From an uncultured Planctomycetaceae bacterium (GTDB taxonomy: Bacteria > Planctomycetota > Planctomycetia > Planctomycetales > Planctomycetaceae): 55,996 nt of DNA. The DNA lies in assembly GCA_943787265.1 (NCBI GenBank), contig CALSLT010000046.1, positions 1 through 55,996 on the forward strand, written 5' to 3'. Below, piece after piece: positions 34,990-45,344 of this stretch (its first letter is position 1; every line of letters begins with the position of its first letter). Made by a program: the position numbers and the translations under genes. The notes beneath the pieces are model-generated. The model saw only the letters and a program-made list of their open reading frames with translations. It was not told the DNA's origin and ran no database searches.

Positions 34990-37434
34990 TCATCTCACAT
35001 AGATGAATTCATTGGCGGCGAGCACAACATGGCAGAGTGTTGACCATGCCTGTCGCTGGCGTGTGTTGGCGTCGGTTCCGGTCTCGGCGTCTGATTCGTC
35101 GTCGGTCTTGGGAGATTGGGTTTGGGCGACGCGGGCCAGAAAGGCTCGGTCGGCCTGCCGTTCGTCGTCCGTTGGTTCACGGCCGAAGGCGATGACGTAG
35201 AGTCGCGAGAGGCGTTGATCGATGTCGGCCGGCTCGGCGAGCAGGCGGTCGGCGAAACTGGTGGCGGCCTGCATGACCAGGTCGCTGTTGAGCATCAGCA
35301 ACGCTTGCGAGGCTACGACCGTGGTCGCTCGGTTGCTGCCTGAAACGGCCGGGTCGGGGAAGTCGAGCAGTTGAAAGACGTCGTAGACGTTGTTGCGGAC
35401 GACCGGCAGGTACAGCGAGCGGCGCGGGCTGTTGTATGTCGTTTTGTCGATCGACGTGTGGTCGAAAAAGTAAGCACGGTTTTTGAGTTGCAGCAACGAG
35501 TCGCCCATGGTCGTCTCCAGTCGCCCGCTGGTTGCCAGCAGTGCGTCGCGCACGGCTTCGGCTTCCAGGCGTCGCACTTCCGAGCGACTGAAGAGACGGT
35601 TCTCAGGGTCGCGTTTGATCGTCTCGCGGCTCGGAGTACTCGCCTGTTGATACGTGCTCGAATTCAGAATCAGGCGATGCAGTGACTTGACCGACCAGCC
35701 ATCGTCGACGAATCGGCGAGCCAGCCAGTCGAGCAGTTCCGGATGCGACGGAGCCTCGCCCAGCAGTCCGAAGTTGTCCGTCGACCGGATCAGTCCTCGA
35801 CCAAAATGCCAGCGCCAGACGCGGTTGACAAAGACTCGCGCGGTGAGTGGGTGCTGCGGATCGACGAGCCATTCGGCCAGTTGTCGTCGGCCGCTTTGTT
35901 TAGTGGTGAACTGCGGCGTTCGCGGGCCGCGTAGGACGGGCGGCGTGCGGCGCGGAACGATGTCGCCCAGCTTGAGCGGGTTGCCGCGGAGGTGTATGGC
36001 GATGTCGACCACTTTGTCTTCGGTGACGCCCATTGCCGCCGGCAGGTCCGGGCCGGCCTTTTCCAGCGCGGCGAGTTCGTCACGCTGCTTCTTGAGTTCG
36101 GCCTTTGTCGCGGCGGGGTAGAGAGTCTCCAGTTTTTCCGGCGGCTTCGCGTCGGGCATTCCGGCGAGCTTCTCGCGAACGAGTTTGTCAGCGTCGGCGA
36201 CGAACTCGGCGATGGCTGTTTTTCTGGTGGCCACGTTGGCGTCGAATTCGGCTTTCATCGCGGACGCGGCCGCCGACGGCAGCGGGTGTTCGTGCCACGC
36301 GGCAACCTTCGTGTACTTCGTCATCGTCAGCGTGCTTTTGAAGATGCCTGCCAGCGCGTAATAGTCAGCCGTGGCGATCGGATCGAATTTGTGGTCGTGA
36401 CAGCGGGCGCATCCCAGCGTGAGGCCCAGAAACGCTCGCCCCGTTGTGTCGAGTTGCTCGTCGATGATGTCCATCCGCATTTTGGCTTCGTCGGTTTCGG
36501 CGAGCACCTTGGGGCCGATGCTCAGAAAACCCGTCGCGATCAACTGCTCATGCTGCTGAGCCTCGTCGTCGAATGGCAACAGGTCGCCGGACAGCTGCTC
36601 GATAACGAACTTGTGAAACGGTTTGTCGCGATTAAACGCGTCGACGACGTAGTCGCGATACCGCCATGCGTTGCCGTGCGCAATGTTCTCATCGAACCCG
36701 TTCGAGTCCGCGTATCGCGCGACATCGAGCCAGTGTCGGCCCCAGCGTTCTCCATACTGAGGCGATGCCAACAGTCGGTCGACTACTCGCGCAAACGCGT
36801 CGGGCGATTTGTCCGCGAGAAACGCGTCGATCTCCTCGGGCGTCGGCGGCAGGCCGATCACGTCAAATGTCGCGCGGCGAATCAATGTCCGCCTGTCTGC
36901 CCGCGGTGCCGGAGAGAGCCCCGCCGCCTCGATCTTCGCGAGGATGAACCGGTCGAGCGTCGACTGCGGCCATGCTGAGTTGTCGACTGCCGGCACGGGT
37001 GGTGTGACAGGCGGCTGAAACGCCCAGTGATTCGGATCGCGTCTACGCTCGGCGATGCCCGCTTCCGTCGGGAACGGGGCCCCCATCTCGACCCAGCGGA
37101 CGAGTTCGGCGATCTGCCGCGGTTCCAGCCTGTCGTTTTTCGGCATCCGCAGGTCGTCGTCCGTCTCCTTGACGGCGCTGATCAGCAGACTTTCGCCCGG
37201 TTTGCCGGGCACGATCGCCGCGCCGGATTCCCCGCCCCGCAACAGCGCCCCACGCGAATCCAGCCGCAAGCCACCCCACTGCTTCTTCTCGCCGTGACAC
37301 CTGAAACACTTCTCGACGAGCAACGGTCGGATAGTGGTCTCGAAGAATCGAGTCTGCTCTGCAGTCGGACGCTGATCCCCCGCCGGTTCCCCCGCACTCA
37401 GGACGGCACCCATCAGCAGCACGACCACGTTCAT
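34990..37434 (-). CDS. PSCyt1-DUF1549-DUF1553 planctomycete cytochrome protein
   Basis: ATG 37434 is chosen: GGAGG lies six bases upstream, and it gives MNVVVLLMGAVLSAG as signal peptide. 814 residues. PSCyt1 heme motif CFRCH (43-47). DUF1549 (about 135-340) has DRRTLIRRATFDVIGLPPTPEE, WLDVARYADSNGFDEN and LGLTLGCARCHDHKFDPI, the last carrying a second CxxCH. DUF1553 (about 500-760) has LAEWLVDPQHPLTARVFVNR, WHFGRGLIRSTDNFG and RRLEAEAVRDALLA. A charged helical stretch (about 370-450) separates the two. First gene of the leftward four-gene cluster. Its DNA is noticeably richer in G and C than its neighbours. Confidence 0.92.
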   Translation of the reverse strand: MNVVVLLMGAVLSAGEPAGDQRPTAEQTRFFETTIRPLLVEKCFRCHGEKKQWGGLRLDSRGALLRGGESGAAIVPGKPGESLLISAVKETDDDLRMPKNDRLEPRQIAELVRWVEMGAPFPTEAGIAERRRDPNHWAFQPPVTPPVPAVDNSAWPQSTLDRFILAKIEAAGLSPAPRADRRTLIRRATFDVIGLPPTPEEIDAFLADKSPDAFARVVDRLLASPQYGERWGRHWLDVARYADSNGFDENIAHGNAWRYRDYVVDAFNRDKPFHKFVIEQLSGDLLPFDDEAQQHEQLIATGFLSIGPKVLAETDEAKMRMDIIDEQLDTTGRAFLGLTLGCARCHDHKFDPIATADYYALAGIFKSTLTMTKYTKVAAWHEHPLPSAAASAMKAEFDANVATRKTAIAEFVADADKLVREKLAGMPDAKPPEKLETLYPAATKAELKKQRDELAALEKAGPDLPAAMGVTEDKVVDIAIHLRGNPLKLGDIVPRRTPPVLRGPRTPQFTTKQSGRRQLAEWLVDPQHPLTARVFVNRVWRWHFGRGLIRSTDNFGLLGEAPSHPELLDWLARRFVDDGWSVKSLHRLILNSSTYQQASTPSRETIKRDPENRLFSRSEVRRLEAEAVRDALLATSGRLETTMGDSLLQLKNRAYFFDHTSIDKTTYNSPRRSLYLPVVRNNVYDVFQLLDFPDPAVSGSNRATTVVASQALLMLNSDLVMQAATSFADRLLAEPADIDQRLSRLYVIAFGREPTDDERQADRAFLARVAQTQSPKTDDESDAETGTDANTRQRQAWSTLCHVVLAANEFIYVR

Positions 37435-37598
37435 TGTTGACCTCCGCCGCATTAAGTCTGCGTAAGCGATGATCCGAATTTTCGAAGTTCGGATTATGTG
37501 CGATCTCGTATCAGTTTGGCGCCAAAAAGATTAGCTTGTACCACGTCGATCAGCTACAGGTTCGATCAACCATACAATCAGCGATCCTGGAGGAAAGA

Positions 37599-39758
37599 GT
37601 GTCCGGCAACAGATGGCGCATCATTCTCCTGTTGATGTGTGCGCTCGGCTGCGGTTCCTCAGATGATGCGTACCGCCCACTGGGAAACCAGACCAGCACC
37701 GGGCCTGACCGCAACTCGACCAACGAGCCTGAAACAAACCTGGCGGACATCCTCGTTGACTACGACACCCGAATTGTGGGGGGGCTTTCCCTCGCCATCG
37801 TTACGGAGAAGGACGAATCCGGCGCTCATGTCATTCGTCACGATGAACAGCTCGAAGTGCTCTTCACCAATCACTCCACAGAACCGATTCGTTTGTGGAA
37901 CAAAGGGTGTCAGCCTGGATATAGAACGCTGTCCTTCCGCGTTGAAGATGGCGACAGTCCTCCGTGCCTTATGCACAAATGCTCTCGACACGAATCAAGC
38001 TGGAAAAACAAACATCCAATAACGATCACAATTCCACCGGGCGAGACGACCTCACTAAACGTCGGCCCGTCCGATATCTGGGGGGAGCGCGAGTGGAAAA
38101 ACGTACCGGAACCAAACACTGGCAAGTCGGTTCTGTTGGCGGCGATCTTTGAGACCAAGCCAACCGCACTCTCGCAGGAGCATGGAGTGTGGACCGGCCG
38201 CGTTAACAGCGAGCCGATCGAGGCACTCGTCGTCAATCCGGGACTTCGTACGCCTCATGAGTATCTTTGGGCTGATTGCCCGAAGCAGGCGCTCACCATG
38301 ATCAAGGCCGATCGGACCTGGATCAATAAGAAAGATAATGACAGCCGGACGCCGTTACATCTGGCGGCCCGATTCGGTTTCGTGGACGTTGTTCGATGGC
38401 TGGTTTCCCACGGGGCAGATGTCAATGCGGGGGCCTACAACGGCTTCACGCCGCTGCTTCTGACGAGCCACCCCGAGGTCGTCAAGCTGCTGTTGCAACA
38501 TGGGTCCGATGTAAACGCCACGGGCGCGAGCGGAACTGCTCTTCAGAATTCAGCACACGACTTCGCCCATTTCCCAAAGACCGATTCCCGACGTGATAAT
38601 CCGTGGATCATCACTAGGATTTTGTTAGACGCTGGTGCCGAGTACGACATCCGATCAGCCTGTTGTTTGGATGATGTCGATCGAATCCGTGTTCTGGTTG
38701 CCGACAAGCAGCAGGTGCTTGACATGGAGGCCATGCGGCTGGCCGCGACCTTCGGCCGGGTGGAGATCGTCAAACTCCTGCTGGAGCACGGCGCTGATTC
38801 CGAACACGTCTATTACGGCGGGCTGACACTTTCGTACTTTGCCGTTAAACATGACGAAGTGCTGAAGTTACTGTTCGACGCCGGGGCTGATCCCAAAGTG
38901 CGCGTCGACTACAAGGGGATGGGAATGGGGCCTTCCGGATCAACACTCCTTCATCAGGCGGCCATAGAGGGATCCATCGAGTCTGCAAAGCTGCTGCTGG
39001 CCAGAGGCGTGGATGTCGATCGAACGAATCCCCGGGGCTTTACCCCGTTGCACGTGGCAAGTTTTGCCGGACGGACGGCAGTGGTGGATTGGCTGCTCCG
39101 AAACAAAGCCGATGCCAATGCCCGAACCGAAGAAGGTGTGACACCGATGTCGCTCGCGGCTTCTGAAGTTCGGCCAGATGCTGAGGATGAAAATGCAGAA
39201 TATCTGGCTGTTATTCGCACACTGGAACGTGCCGGAGTTAAATTGGACGTGTTCGCTGCAATTTCCTGCAACGATATTCGAAGGGTTGCCGACATCCTGC
39301 GGACTGACACAAAAGCAGGCGAGGACCGACAGTCCCGTGGACGACCTGCCCTGCACCGAGCCGTGACGCTCGATCGCAGAGAGATTGCGAAGCTTCTGCT
39401 CGACAACGGGACTGATCCTGACGTCCGTAGCCAGGAAGAGGGAGTCGGGCACGGGAATGAAACAGCGTTGCTTCAGGCCGCCTTCTGGGGGCGTTTGGAA
39501 ATTGCCGAGCTGCTGATCAACAGTGGGGCGGATGTCAATGCGAAGGCCGACCGTAGCGTTGTCCCGTTGCACGAAGCAGCTCGCATGGGGCACGTCGAAC
39601 TGGCCCGTCTGCTCCTGCAGCATGGGGCGGACGTGAACGCGAAAGACGACGAAGGCAAGACACCGCTCGACTGGGCGCGTATGTACCGCGAGGTTCCCGA
39701 AATGTCCAAACTGCTGGTCTCGTTTTCGCCAATTGTGCGTCCAACGAAATCGGATTGA
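37599..39758 (+). CDS. Ankyrin-repeat lipoprotein
   Basis: GTG 37599 has TGGAGG five bases upstream and gives MSGNRWRIILLLMCALGCGSS, a lipoprotein signal with Cys18. 719 residues. Residues about 50-215 are a beta-rich domain of unknown type (LSFRVEDGDSPPC, ITIPPGETTSLNVG). From about 240 to the end there are roughly a dozen ankyrin repeats in two blocks, for example TPLHLAARFGFVDVVRWL, VEIVKLLLEHGAD and VPLHEAARMGHVELARLL. It probably sits on a membrane facing the periplasm as a protein-binding scaffold. It diverges from the PSCyt1 gene. Confidence 0.88.
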   Translation: MSGNRWRIILLLMCALGCGSSDDAYRPLGNQTSTGPDRNSTNEPETNLADILVDYDTRIVGGLSLAIVTEKDESGAHVIRHDEQLEVLFTNHSTEPIRLWNKGCQPGYRTLSFRVEDGDSPPCLMHKCSRHESSWKNKHPITITIPPGETTSLNVGPSDIWGEREWKNVPEPNTGKSVLLAAIFETKPTALSQEHGVWTGRVNSEPIEALVVNPGLRTPHEYLWADCPKQALTMIKADRTWINKKDNDSRTPLHLAARFGFVDVVRWLVSHGADVNAGAYNGFTPLLLTSHPEVVKLLLQHGSDVNATGASGTALQNSAHDFAHFPKTDSRRDNPWIITRILLDAGAEYDIRSACCLDDVDRIRVLVADKQQVLDMEAMRLAATFGRVEIVKLLLEHGADSEHVYYGGLTLSYFAVKHDEVLKLLFDAGADPKVRVDYKGMGMGPSGSTLLHQAAIEGSIESAKLLLARGVDVDRTNPRGFTPLHVASFAGRTAVVDWLLRNKADANARTEEGVTPMSLAASEVRPDAEDENAEYLAVIRTLERAGVKLDVFAAISCNDIRRVADILRTDTKAGEDRQSRGRPALHRAVTLDRREIAKLLLDNGTDPDVRSQEEGVGHGNETALLQAAFWGRLEIAELLINSGADVNAKADRSVVPLHEAARMGHVELARLLLQHGADVNAKDDEGKTPLDWARMYREVPEMSKLLVSFSPIVRPTKSD

Positions 39759-39792
39759 TTTCACAAAAAGGGGCAAATGCGTGTTTCGGCAG

Positions 39793-40863
39793 ATGAATGA
39801 ATCGGCTTTTGCCGCAACGAAGCGACGAGCACTTTTACAATTGCCCTTCAGTCTCATGCGGGACGGTTGCCTGGCATGCAGGCTCCTGAACGCAACCTGG
39901 ATGATGTACGCCGTTGCGATGTTGAGTTGTCTTTTCTGCGTCGTCCCGGCTGACGCAGTAGATAAGGATTTGGTGAGTCGCATCCGGGTCGACAATTATG
40001 CGCCGCAGAGCAATTCGTTTCCGGGCTGTACTCATATTGCCTTCGGCGGTAAGACTGAGCTAGTCACCGTGGGCAACCGATTGTTCTTCCGGGCGGATTC
40101 GAAGTCGCCGTTTCGCGAGGCTGCCATCAAAGGACTGATAGACGCACATTCAGTCGTATTCAACCCGCACGATCAGCTCTTCCATGCGACAGATACCGGC
40201 AACCATCGGCTGGTCACTTTTCGCGACCCGGCGAGTTCCGAACTACAAAGCAGTGTGACATCGCTGGCCGGTGTCCGGCTCAAGCGTCCGCATGACATCG
40301 TGCTCGATCGGTCGACTGGCTGGCTGTATTCGCTGAACCCGGACAACAGCGTTGTGTTTCGTTTTAAGGCTGCGGGCGACGATGCAGATTCGCTGAATCT
40401 GTCGCAACACCTGGGCTATTCGCGAGCGTTGAGCGTCGTGAGTGGCCGACTTTATGTCATTGGTTCGAGTGCCGGTTGTGTCGTCGAGGTTGTTGACTTC
40501 GACGAACGGGAATACCGAATCCACCGCAGCTTCGGAAAGAAAAAGGATGCCGTCGCTGGCAGCTGGCAGTCGACAGGTCTGGTGTTGAACGACGTAGACT
40601 TCTTCAAAGATTACTGGTACGCGACGAGCTATTTCTGCCCCGCGTATGCTGGAAAACAGAACTGCGACGAGAATAAATTCATTCGCTTCAGAACCTGGCA
40701 GGATTTGAAAGAGGGACTTTGGGATGATCTCAGTTCGTTTCTACCAGGCAACGTGGTTCCGTACTACTTGACGCCTCGAGAAGATTCGCTGTTCATCGCA
40801 GTTTTCAACCACGAAGCTCCAGGCACATCTGACAAAGTGTTGCGGCTGACGATTTCCGAATAG
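39793..40863 (+). CDS. Exported NHL-like beta-propeller protein, unknown function
   Basis: The open frame begins at 39733, overlapping the ankyrin gene. Plausible starts are ATG 39793 or ATG 39856; neither has a clear ribosome-binding site. The signal peptide is around MMYAVAMLSCLFCVVPADA. The mature part (about 290 residues) has propeller-like repeats: GLIDAHSVVFNPHDQLFHATDTGNHR-type, LKRPHDIVLDRSTGWLYSL and YSRALSVVSGRLYVIGSS, and ends PYYLTPREDSLFIAVFNH. No catalytic motif was recognised. It might bind a ligand or another protein. Confidence 0.7.
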   Translation: MNESAFAATKRRALLQLPFSLMRDGCLACRLLNATWMMYAVAMLSCLFCVVPADAVDKDLVSRIRVDNYAPQSNSFPGCTHIAFGGKTELVTVGNRLFFRADSKSPFREAAIKGLIDAHSVVFNPHDQLFHATDTGNHRLVTFRDPASSELQSSVTSLAGVRLKRPHDIVLDRSTGWLYSLNPDNSVVFRFKAAGDDADSLNLSQHLGYSRALSVVSGRLYVIGSSAGCVVEVVDFDEREYRIHRSFGKKKDAVAGSWQSTGLVLNDVDFFKDYWYATSYFCPAYAGKQNCDENKFIRFRTWQDLKEGLWDDLSSFLPGNVVPYYLTPREDSLFIAVFNHEAPGTSDKVLRLTISE

Positions 40864-41036
40864 ACCGCGCATCTGTGGATACTAAACTTACAGTGACCAT
40901 TCAGGATGCTTGTCACACTCATTCAAGTGAATGCATCACACTTTCTTGTAGTAATGATCTGTTGCCCGTTTTCAGGATGTCTGGTCGAAGATAGCTTTGA
41001 TTCTACGGACTGTTGAGGTGATGGAGTTGTCGGTCG

Positions 41037-41957
41037 ATGGAATACCGTCAGTTGGGAAACACGGGCCTGCAGGTCAGTTCGATTGGCATGGGTTGCGTCA
41101 CGTTCGGTCGAGAGATTGATCGCGAAGCGTCGTTTGAAGTTCTCGATCGCGCGCTGGATCGTGGTATCACTCTGTTTGATTCGGCAGAAGCGTATGCACA
41201 GGGAGCGTCCGAGAATGTGCTGGGCGAGTGGATTGCCGATCGTGGCGTGCGCGACAGGATCGTCCTCGCCACCAAAGTGTCCGGCGAGCTGACGAAGGAT
41301 CGAGTGATCAGTTCGGCGGAAGAGAGTCTGCGGCGTTTGCGCCTTGAGCAGATCGATCTATTTCAGCTGCATGTTTGGGATCACGTTTCACCGCTGCACG
41401 AGACTTTGGAAGCCCTGAACAGCCTCGTTGAATCCGGCAAAGTACGAGCTGTAGGCTGCAGTAACTGGTGTGCCTGGCAATTGGCAAAATCGCTGCTGCT
41501 GTGTCAGGACTCGGGTCTGCAGAGAATCCAGTCGGTCCAGCCGCCGTACAATCTTGTCGAACGAGACATCGAAGCGGACCTGCTTCCACTGTGTGCTGAT
41601 CAGAACGTCGGAGTGATCAGTTACAGTCCGCTTGCCGCCGGATTTCTCACCGGCAAGTATGGTCGCGGCACCGCCGTCCCACAGGGAACAAGGTTCGACG
41701 TCATTCCTGGTCATCAGCCACTGTACTTCACAGAGCAAGGATACGCCGTGCTGGATCGACTTGAGCGGGCGACTGAGCGATCCGGACATTCGATGGTTCA
41801 ACTCGCGCTGGCCTGGACGCTGAAGCAGCCGCATATCACAAGTATGCTGATCGGTGCCCGCAACACGGCTCAGGTCGACCAGGCATTCGAAGCAGAGCAA
41901 CTGGAGCTGGACGACAAGCTGCGCGCACTCCTTTCGAACCAGGAAGGATCTCCATGA
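41037..41957 (+). CDS. Aldo/keto reductase
   Basis: 306 residues, cytoplasmic, NADPH-dependent (alpha/beta)8 barrel. Starts MEYRQLGNTGLQVSSIGMGC. The catalytic tetrad is Asp48 and Tyr53 (FDSAEAY), Lys80 (ATKVSG) and His112 (LFQLHVWDH). Cofactor-binding features include AVGCSNW, SYSPLAAGFLTGKY and ITSMLIGARN near the C-terminus. It resembles the YajO/IolS-like branch, which reduces sugar-type aldehydes and ketones; the substrate is unknown. The downstream esterase gene begins 68 bp later on the same strand. Confidence 0.92.
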   Translation: MEYRQLGNTGLQVSSIGMGCVTFGREIDREASFEVLDRALDRGITLFDSAEAYAQGASENVLGEWIADRGVRDRIVLATKVSGELTKDRVISSAEESLRRLRLEQIDLFQLHVWDHVSPLHETLEALNSLVESGKVRAVGCSNWCAWQLAKSLLLCQDSGLQRIQSVQPPYNLVERDIEADLLPLCADQNVGVISYSPLAAGFLTGKYGRGTAVPQGTRFDVIPGHQPLYFTEQGYAVLDRLERATERSGHSMVQLALAWTLKQPHITSMLIGARNTAQVDQAFEAEQLELDDKLRALLSNQEGSP

Positions 41958-42024
41958 CCAGGCAAATCCTCGTCTGCCCCACGTCGCGTGCGACACCTGC
42001 ACAAACTGTCTGTCGGGTTTACCG

Positions 42025-44403
42025 ATGAACTTATCTCAGCCTATCGGCGCGCTGTCGACTGGTCTCCTCGCAGCAGTTTTCGTGTTTACGGCTGCCGGCC
42101 CCTCAGGCGGTGTCGAGCCCACGCTGTCCGGTACGAAGTCGCTCACCATGGAGCAGCCGCTTGATGAAGTCATGGTGGACGGGATCAATCGATTCTGCCT
42201 GCAGTAACTCGTGACCTCCCGTAATCGTCGCGGTAAACTGTGGCTGCGGGATTATGCGAGTGTCGAGGCATACGCAGCCAGCATCGCTGCCAACCGAAAT
42301 CGTTTCCGGAAAATCATCGGCGCAGTCGATCCGCGAGTCACGGCAACGCCGCAGCGTTTCAATTTCGAACTGCTGTCGACGCTGGAACGATCATCGATAG
42401 TTGCCCGCACCGATTCGGTCACCGTACACGCGGTTCGCTGGCAGGTGCTCAACGGCGTGACGGCCGAAGGGTTGCTGCTGCAGCCCACGCGGATTCTAGC
42501 CGGAGTCGTGGCTGTCCCGGATGCGGACTGGACGCCGGAGATGTTCTGCGGGATCGCTGATGGACCGCCGGAGAGTGTGCAGTTCGCGCGACCGCTCGCT
42601 GAAGCCGGTTGTCTGGTGGCCATTCCGACTCTGATCAGCCGCAGCAGCGAACATTCGGGGCATCCGAAAATCCGGTACACAAATCAGACTCACCGCGAGT
42701 TTCTGTATCGACAGGCCTTTGAGATGGGACGGCATCCCATCGGCTTTGAGGTGCAGAAGGCGCTTGCCGCCGTGGATTTGTTCGAGCAGATGAAGTCGTT
42801 AGCGTTTCCCGTCGGAGTGGCCGGAGCTGGCGAAGGTGGACTGGTGGCGTTTTACGCAGCGGCGATCGATTCTCGCATCGATTCGACGCTGGTGTGCGGG
42901 TATTTCCAAGGACGGGAGGGTCTCTGGCAGGAACCAATATACCGCAACGTGTGGCGGCTGCTGACCGAGTTTGGCGATGCGGAAATCGCAAGCCTGATCG
43001 CACCTCGTCGACTCGTCATCGAGGTATGCGAAGTCGACGAAGTGCCCGGGCCGCCAGCGGTTCGAACCGGTCGTCGAAACGCGGCGGCTCCGGGGCGGAT
43101 CCAGAACGTCGTGCTCAAACAGGTCCAGTTGGAATTCCAGTACGCGCGTTCGAGTTACAGACGACTCGGCAGGCAGGGTGAAATCGTTCTGGTCGTGAGT
43201 GGTAATGAAGGTGCGGGGCCGGCCGGAAACTCGCGAGCTGTCGCAGAATTCGCCGCCGGGCTTGGGATCGAGTCGAAATTCGACGGGACACCGGCAAAGT
43301 GGAAGTTTCAGGCCGGCGAGATGACAGAGGCGGCACGAATAACACACTTACAGGAACGGGAAAAGCGACAGTTTGACGAACTGCAGGTCCTCGTTCAAAA
43401 GCTGCTGCGTCGCAGCCCCAGGCTGCGCGACGACGCGTGGAAGGCCGATCTGTCTTCGGTCGAAGCGTGGCTGCCGACGCGAAAGAAGCTGCGAGATCGG
43501 GTCCATGACGAATTAATCGGTCGCCTGCGAACTCCGCGCGTAACGACGAATCCTCGCACGCGGCATGTGCTCGAAACCGACGCCTACCGCGGTTACGAAG
43601 TCGTGCTGGACGTCGTGCTGGACGTCGTGCCTGATGTCATTGCCGGCGGAATTCTGTTGCTGCCCAACGACCTGAAAGCCAGTGAACGGCGTCCCGTCGT
43701 GGTCTGCCAGCACGGGCTCGAAAGAACGGCGATGGACACGATTTCCCGCGAGCCGGTTGCCTTCCGTTCTTACAAGGCATTTGCCGACGAGCTGTGCCGC
43801 CAGGGATTCATTGTCTACTCGCCGCAGAATCCTTACCGGGGTGGCGATCGGTTTCGGTCGATCCAACGCAAGGCGAATCCGCTCGGCCATTCGCTGTTCA
43901 GTTTTATCATCGCCCAGCACGAACAGACGCTGGACTGGCTCGCCACACAGCCGCAGGTTGACGCCGAACGCATCGCCTTTTACGGGCTCTCGTACGGCGG
44001 CAAGACGGCGATGCGCGTGCCGCCTTTCGTCGATCGATACTGTCTGTCAATCTGCTCGGGAGACGTCACCGACTGGGTCAGGACGATCACCACCAACGAA
44101 GAACGTTACGGCTACATTTTTACGGGCGAGTACGAAATCCCCGAGTGGAACATGGGGCACGTTGCCAGTTACGCCGAGTTGGCCATGCTGATGTCGCCGC
44201 GGCCCTTCATGGTCGAGCAAGGGCACCACGACGGAGGGGCTCCGACAGAGTGGGTGATAGGCGAGTACGGAAAAGTCCGCCGCCACTATGATCAGCTGAA
44301 GATCGGAGACCAGACAGAAATCGAGTTCTTCGACGGCCCGCACACGATCAACGGAAAAGGCACATTTCAATTTCTGCACCGGCACCTGAAATCGCCGGAT
44401 TAG
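42025..44403 (+). pseudogene. Large exported alpha/beta-hydrolase (acetyl-xylan-esterase-like), interrupted by one in-frame TAA
   Basis: From ATG 42025 the product has a signal peptide (IGALSTGLLAAVFVFTAAGP) and runs to DEVMVDGINRFCLQ, then TAA at codon 61 (42205-42207). The same frame continues immediately (LVTSRNRRGKLWLRDYASVE) for 730 codons to 44403. The two parts together look like one planctomycete hydrolase of about 790 residues. A GTG at 42211 could restart translation but without the signal peptide. Tandem hydrolase halves: the first has GAGEGG where a nucleophile elbow would be (no Ser), the second has GLSYGG (Ser, nucleotides 43990-43992) and His in FDGPHTING. Probably a deacetylase or esterase if readable. 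Confidence 0.78.
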
Positions 44404-44423
44404 AAATTGCGAAAGAAAACAGC

Positions 44424-45344
44424 ATGACTGACCATTGGAACTGCGCGCTCTCGCTGGATGCACAACGGCAACCGGATTCCGGCAGTGCTGACGCCTTGGT
44501 CCGGGCGATTCGGAGCGGAGCGGATTTACGTGTGGGTACTGGATTCATCCACAACGAGCACATTGATCCGTCGTCAGCGAATGATGAGCTGATCCGAGAA
44601 GTTATGGACTGTCGGATCACGTATCTGCTGGAGGATCAATGGACGGCTGGAATTCAAAACATGCGCATGCCTGTCGCTTTGCCAGACGGTTTCGGCCCGC
44701 GCGAGTCGATGTCGTTCTTTCTTTACAATCCGGACGGTCATCAGGCCATAGCGCGTCCATTTCTTGATGGACGCAAGGCGACAGGCAAGCCCGGTCGCTC
44801 GCCAGTCAATGACTGGCCGGAAATGCCCAAGTACCACGAACTGGAAAACTTCGACGCTGAAACCAACGCGCCCAGCAGCAATTTCATCTACGACTTTGAG
44901 TATTTCCACTTCATGGTCTGTCCGGCCTGGCGCGAGGTGTTATCCCACTCCGCCGACGGAACAGTGGCCGGTGGTGATATCGACGAGCTGGCCGACTCGT
45001 TCGCTCGCGGCGCAGAAGTCAAAGTCGCCATTCGCGGTCTGTGTGACGACCTGACGCCCGCCGCCAATACCCCCGGCGAAACGACACACATCGACCACGA
45101 AGTCTTTATCCATCTCGGCGCGTGCTACTACTACACGAAACAGAAGTTGTTTATGGGGTCCGCGAATCCAGTTGTGCGGACTCAGCCGAACATCCCGCTG
45201 GGTTACGGGAGTGGCAACTGGGATTTCGGCTGGCTAATGCCCCGCACCGATGGCCACGTCGCTCGCTGGCTGTGCGACCCTTACACTATGAAATTCCGCC
45301 GCGATTCCGGACAGTACGCGATCCGCTGGTTCGTCAATCAATGA
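44424..45344 (+). CDS. Conserved hypothetical protein (planctomycete family)
   Basis: 306 residues, no signal peptide or membrane segment. Not assigned to a named family. It looks like a conserved soluble protein, with blocks such as HIDPSSANDELIREVMDCRI, GFGPRESMSFFLYNPDGHQ, NAPSSNFIYDFEYFHFMV and NWDFGWLMPRTDGHVARWL. It starts 20 bp after the esterase gene, so it is likely cotranscribed. No catalytic residues can be proposed. Confidence 0.75.
   Translation: MTDHWNCALSLDAQRQPDSGSADALVRAIRSGADLRVGTGFIHNEHIDPSSANDELIREVMDCRITYLLEDQWTAGIQNMRMPVALPDGFGPRESMSFFLYNPDGHQAIARPFLDGRKATGKPGRSPVNDWPEMPKYHELENFDAETNAPSSNFIYDFEYFHFMVCPAWREVLSHSADGTVAGGDIDELADSFARGAEVKVAIRGLCDDLTPAANTPGETTHIDHEVFIHLGACYYYTKQKLFMGSANPVVRTQPNIPLGYGSGNWDFGWLMPRTDGHVARWLCDPYTMKFRRDSGQYAIRWFVNQ

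Noticed and set aside
7658..42207. Stop-codon recoding as an explanation of TAG 7658 and TAA 42205
   Set aside because: Intact genes in the window use TAG, TAA and TGA as normal ends, the two broken genes use different stops, and no recoding signal was seen.
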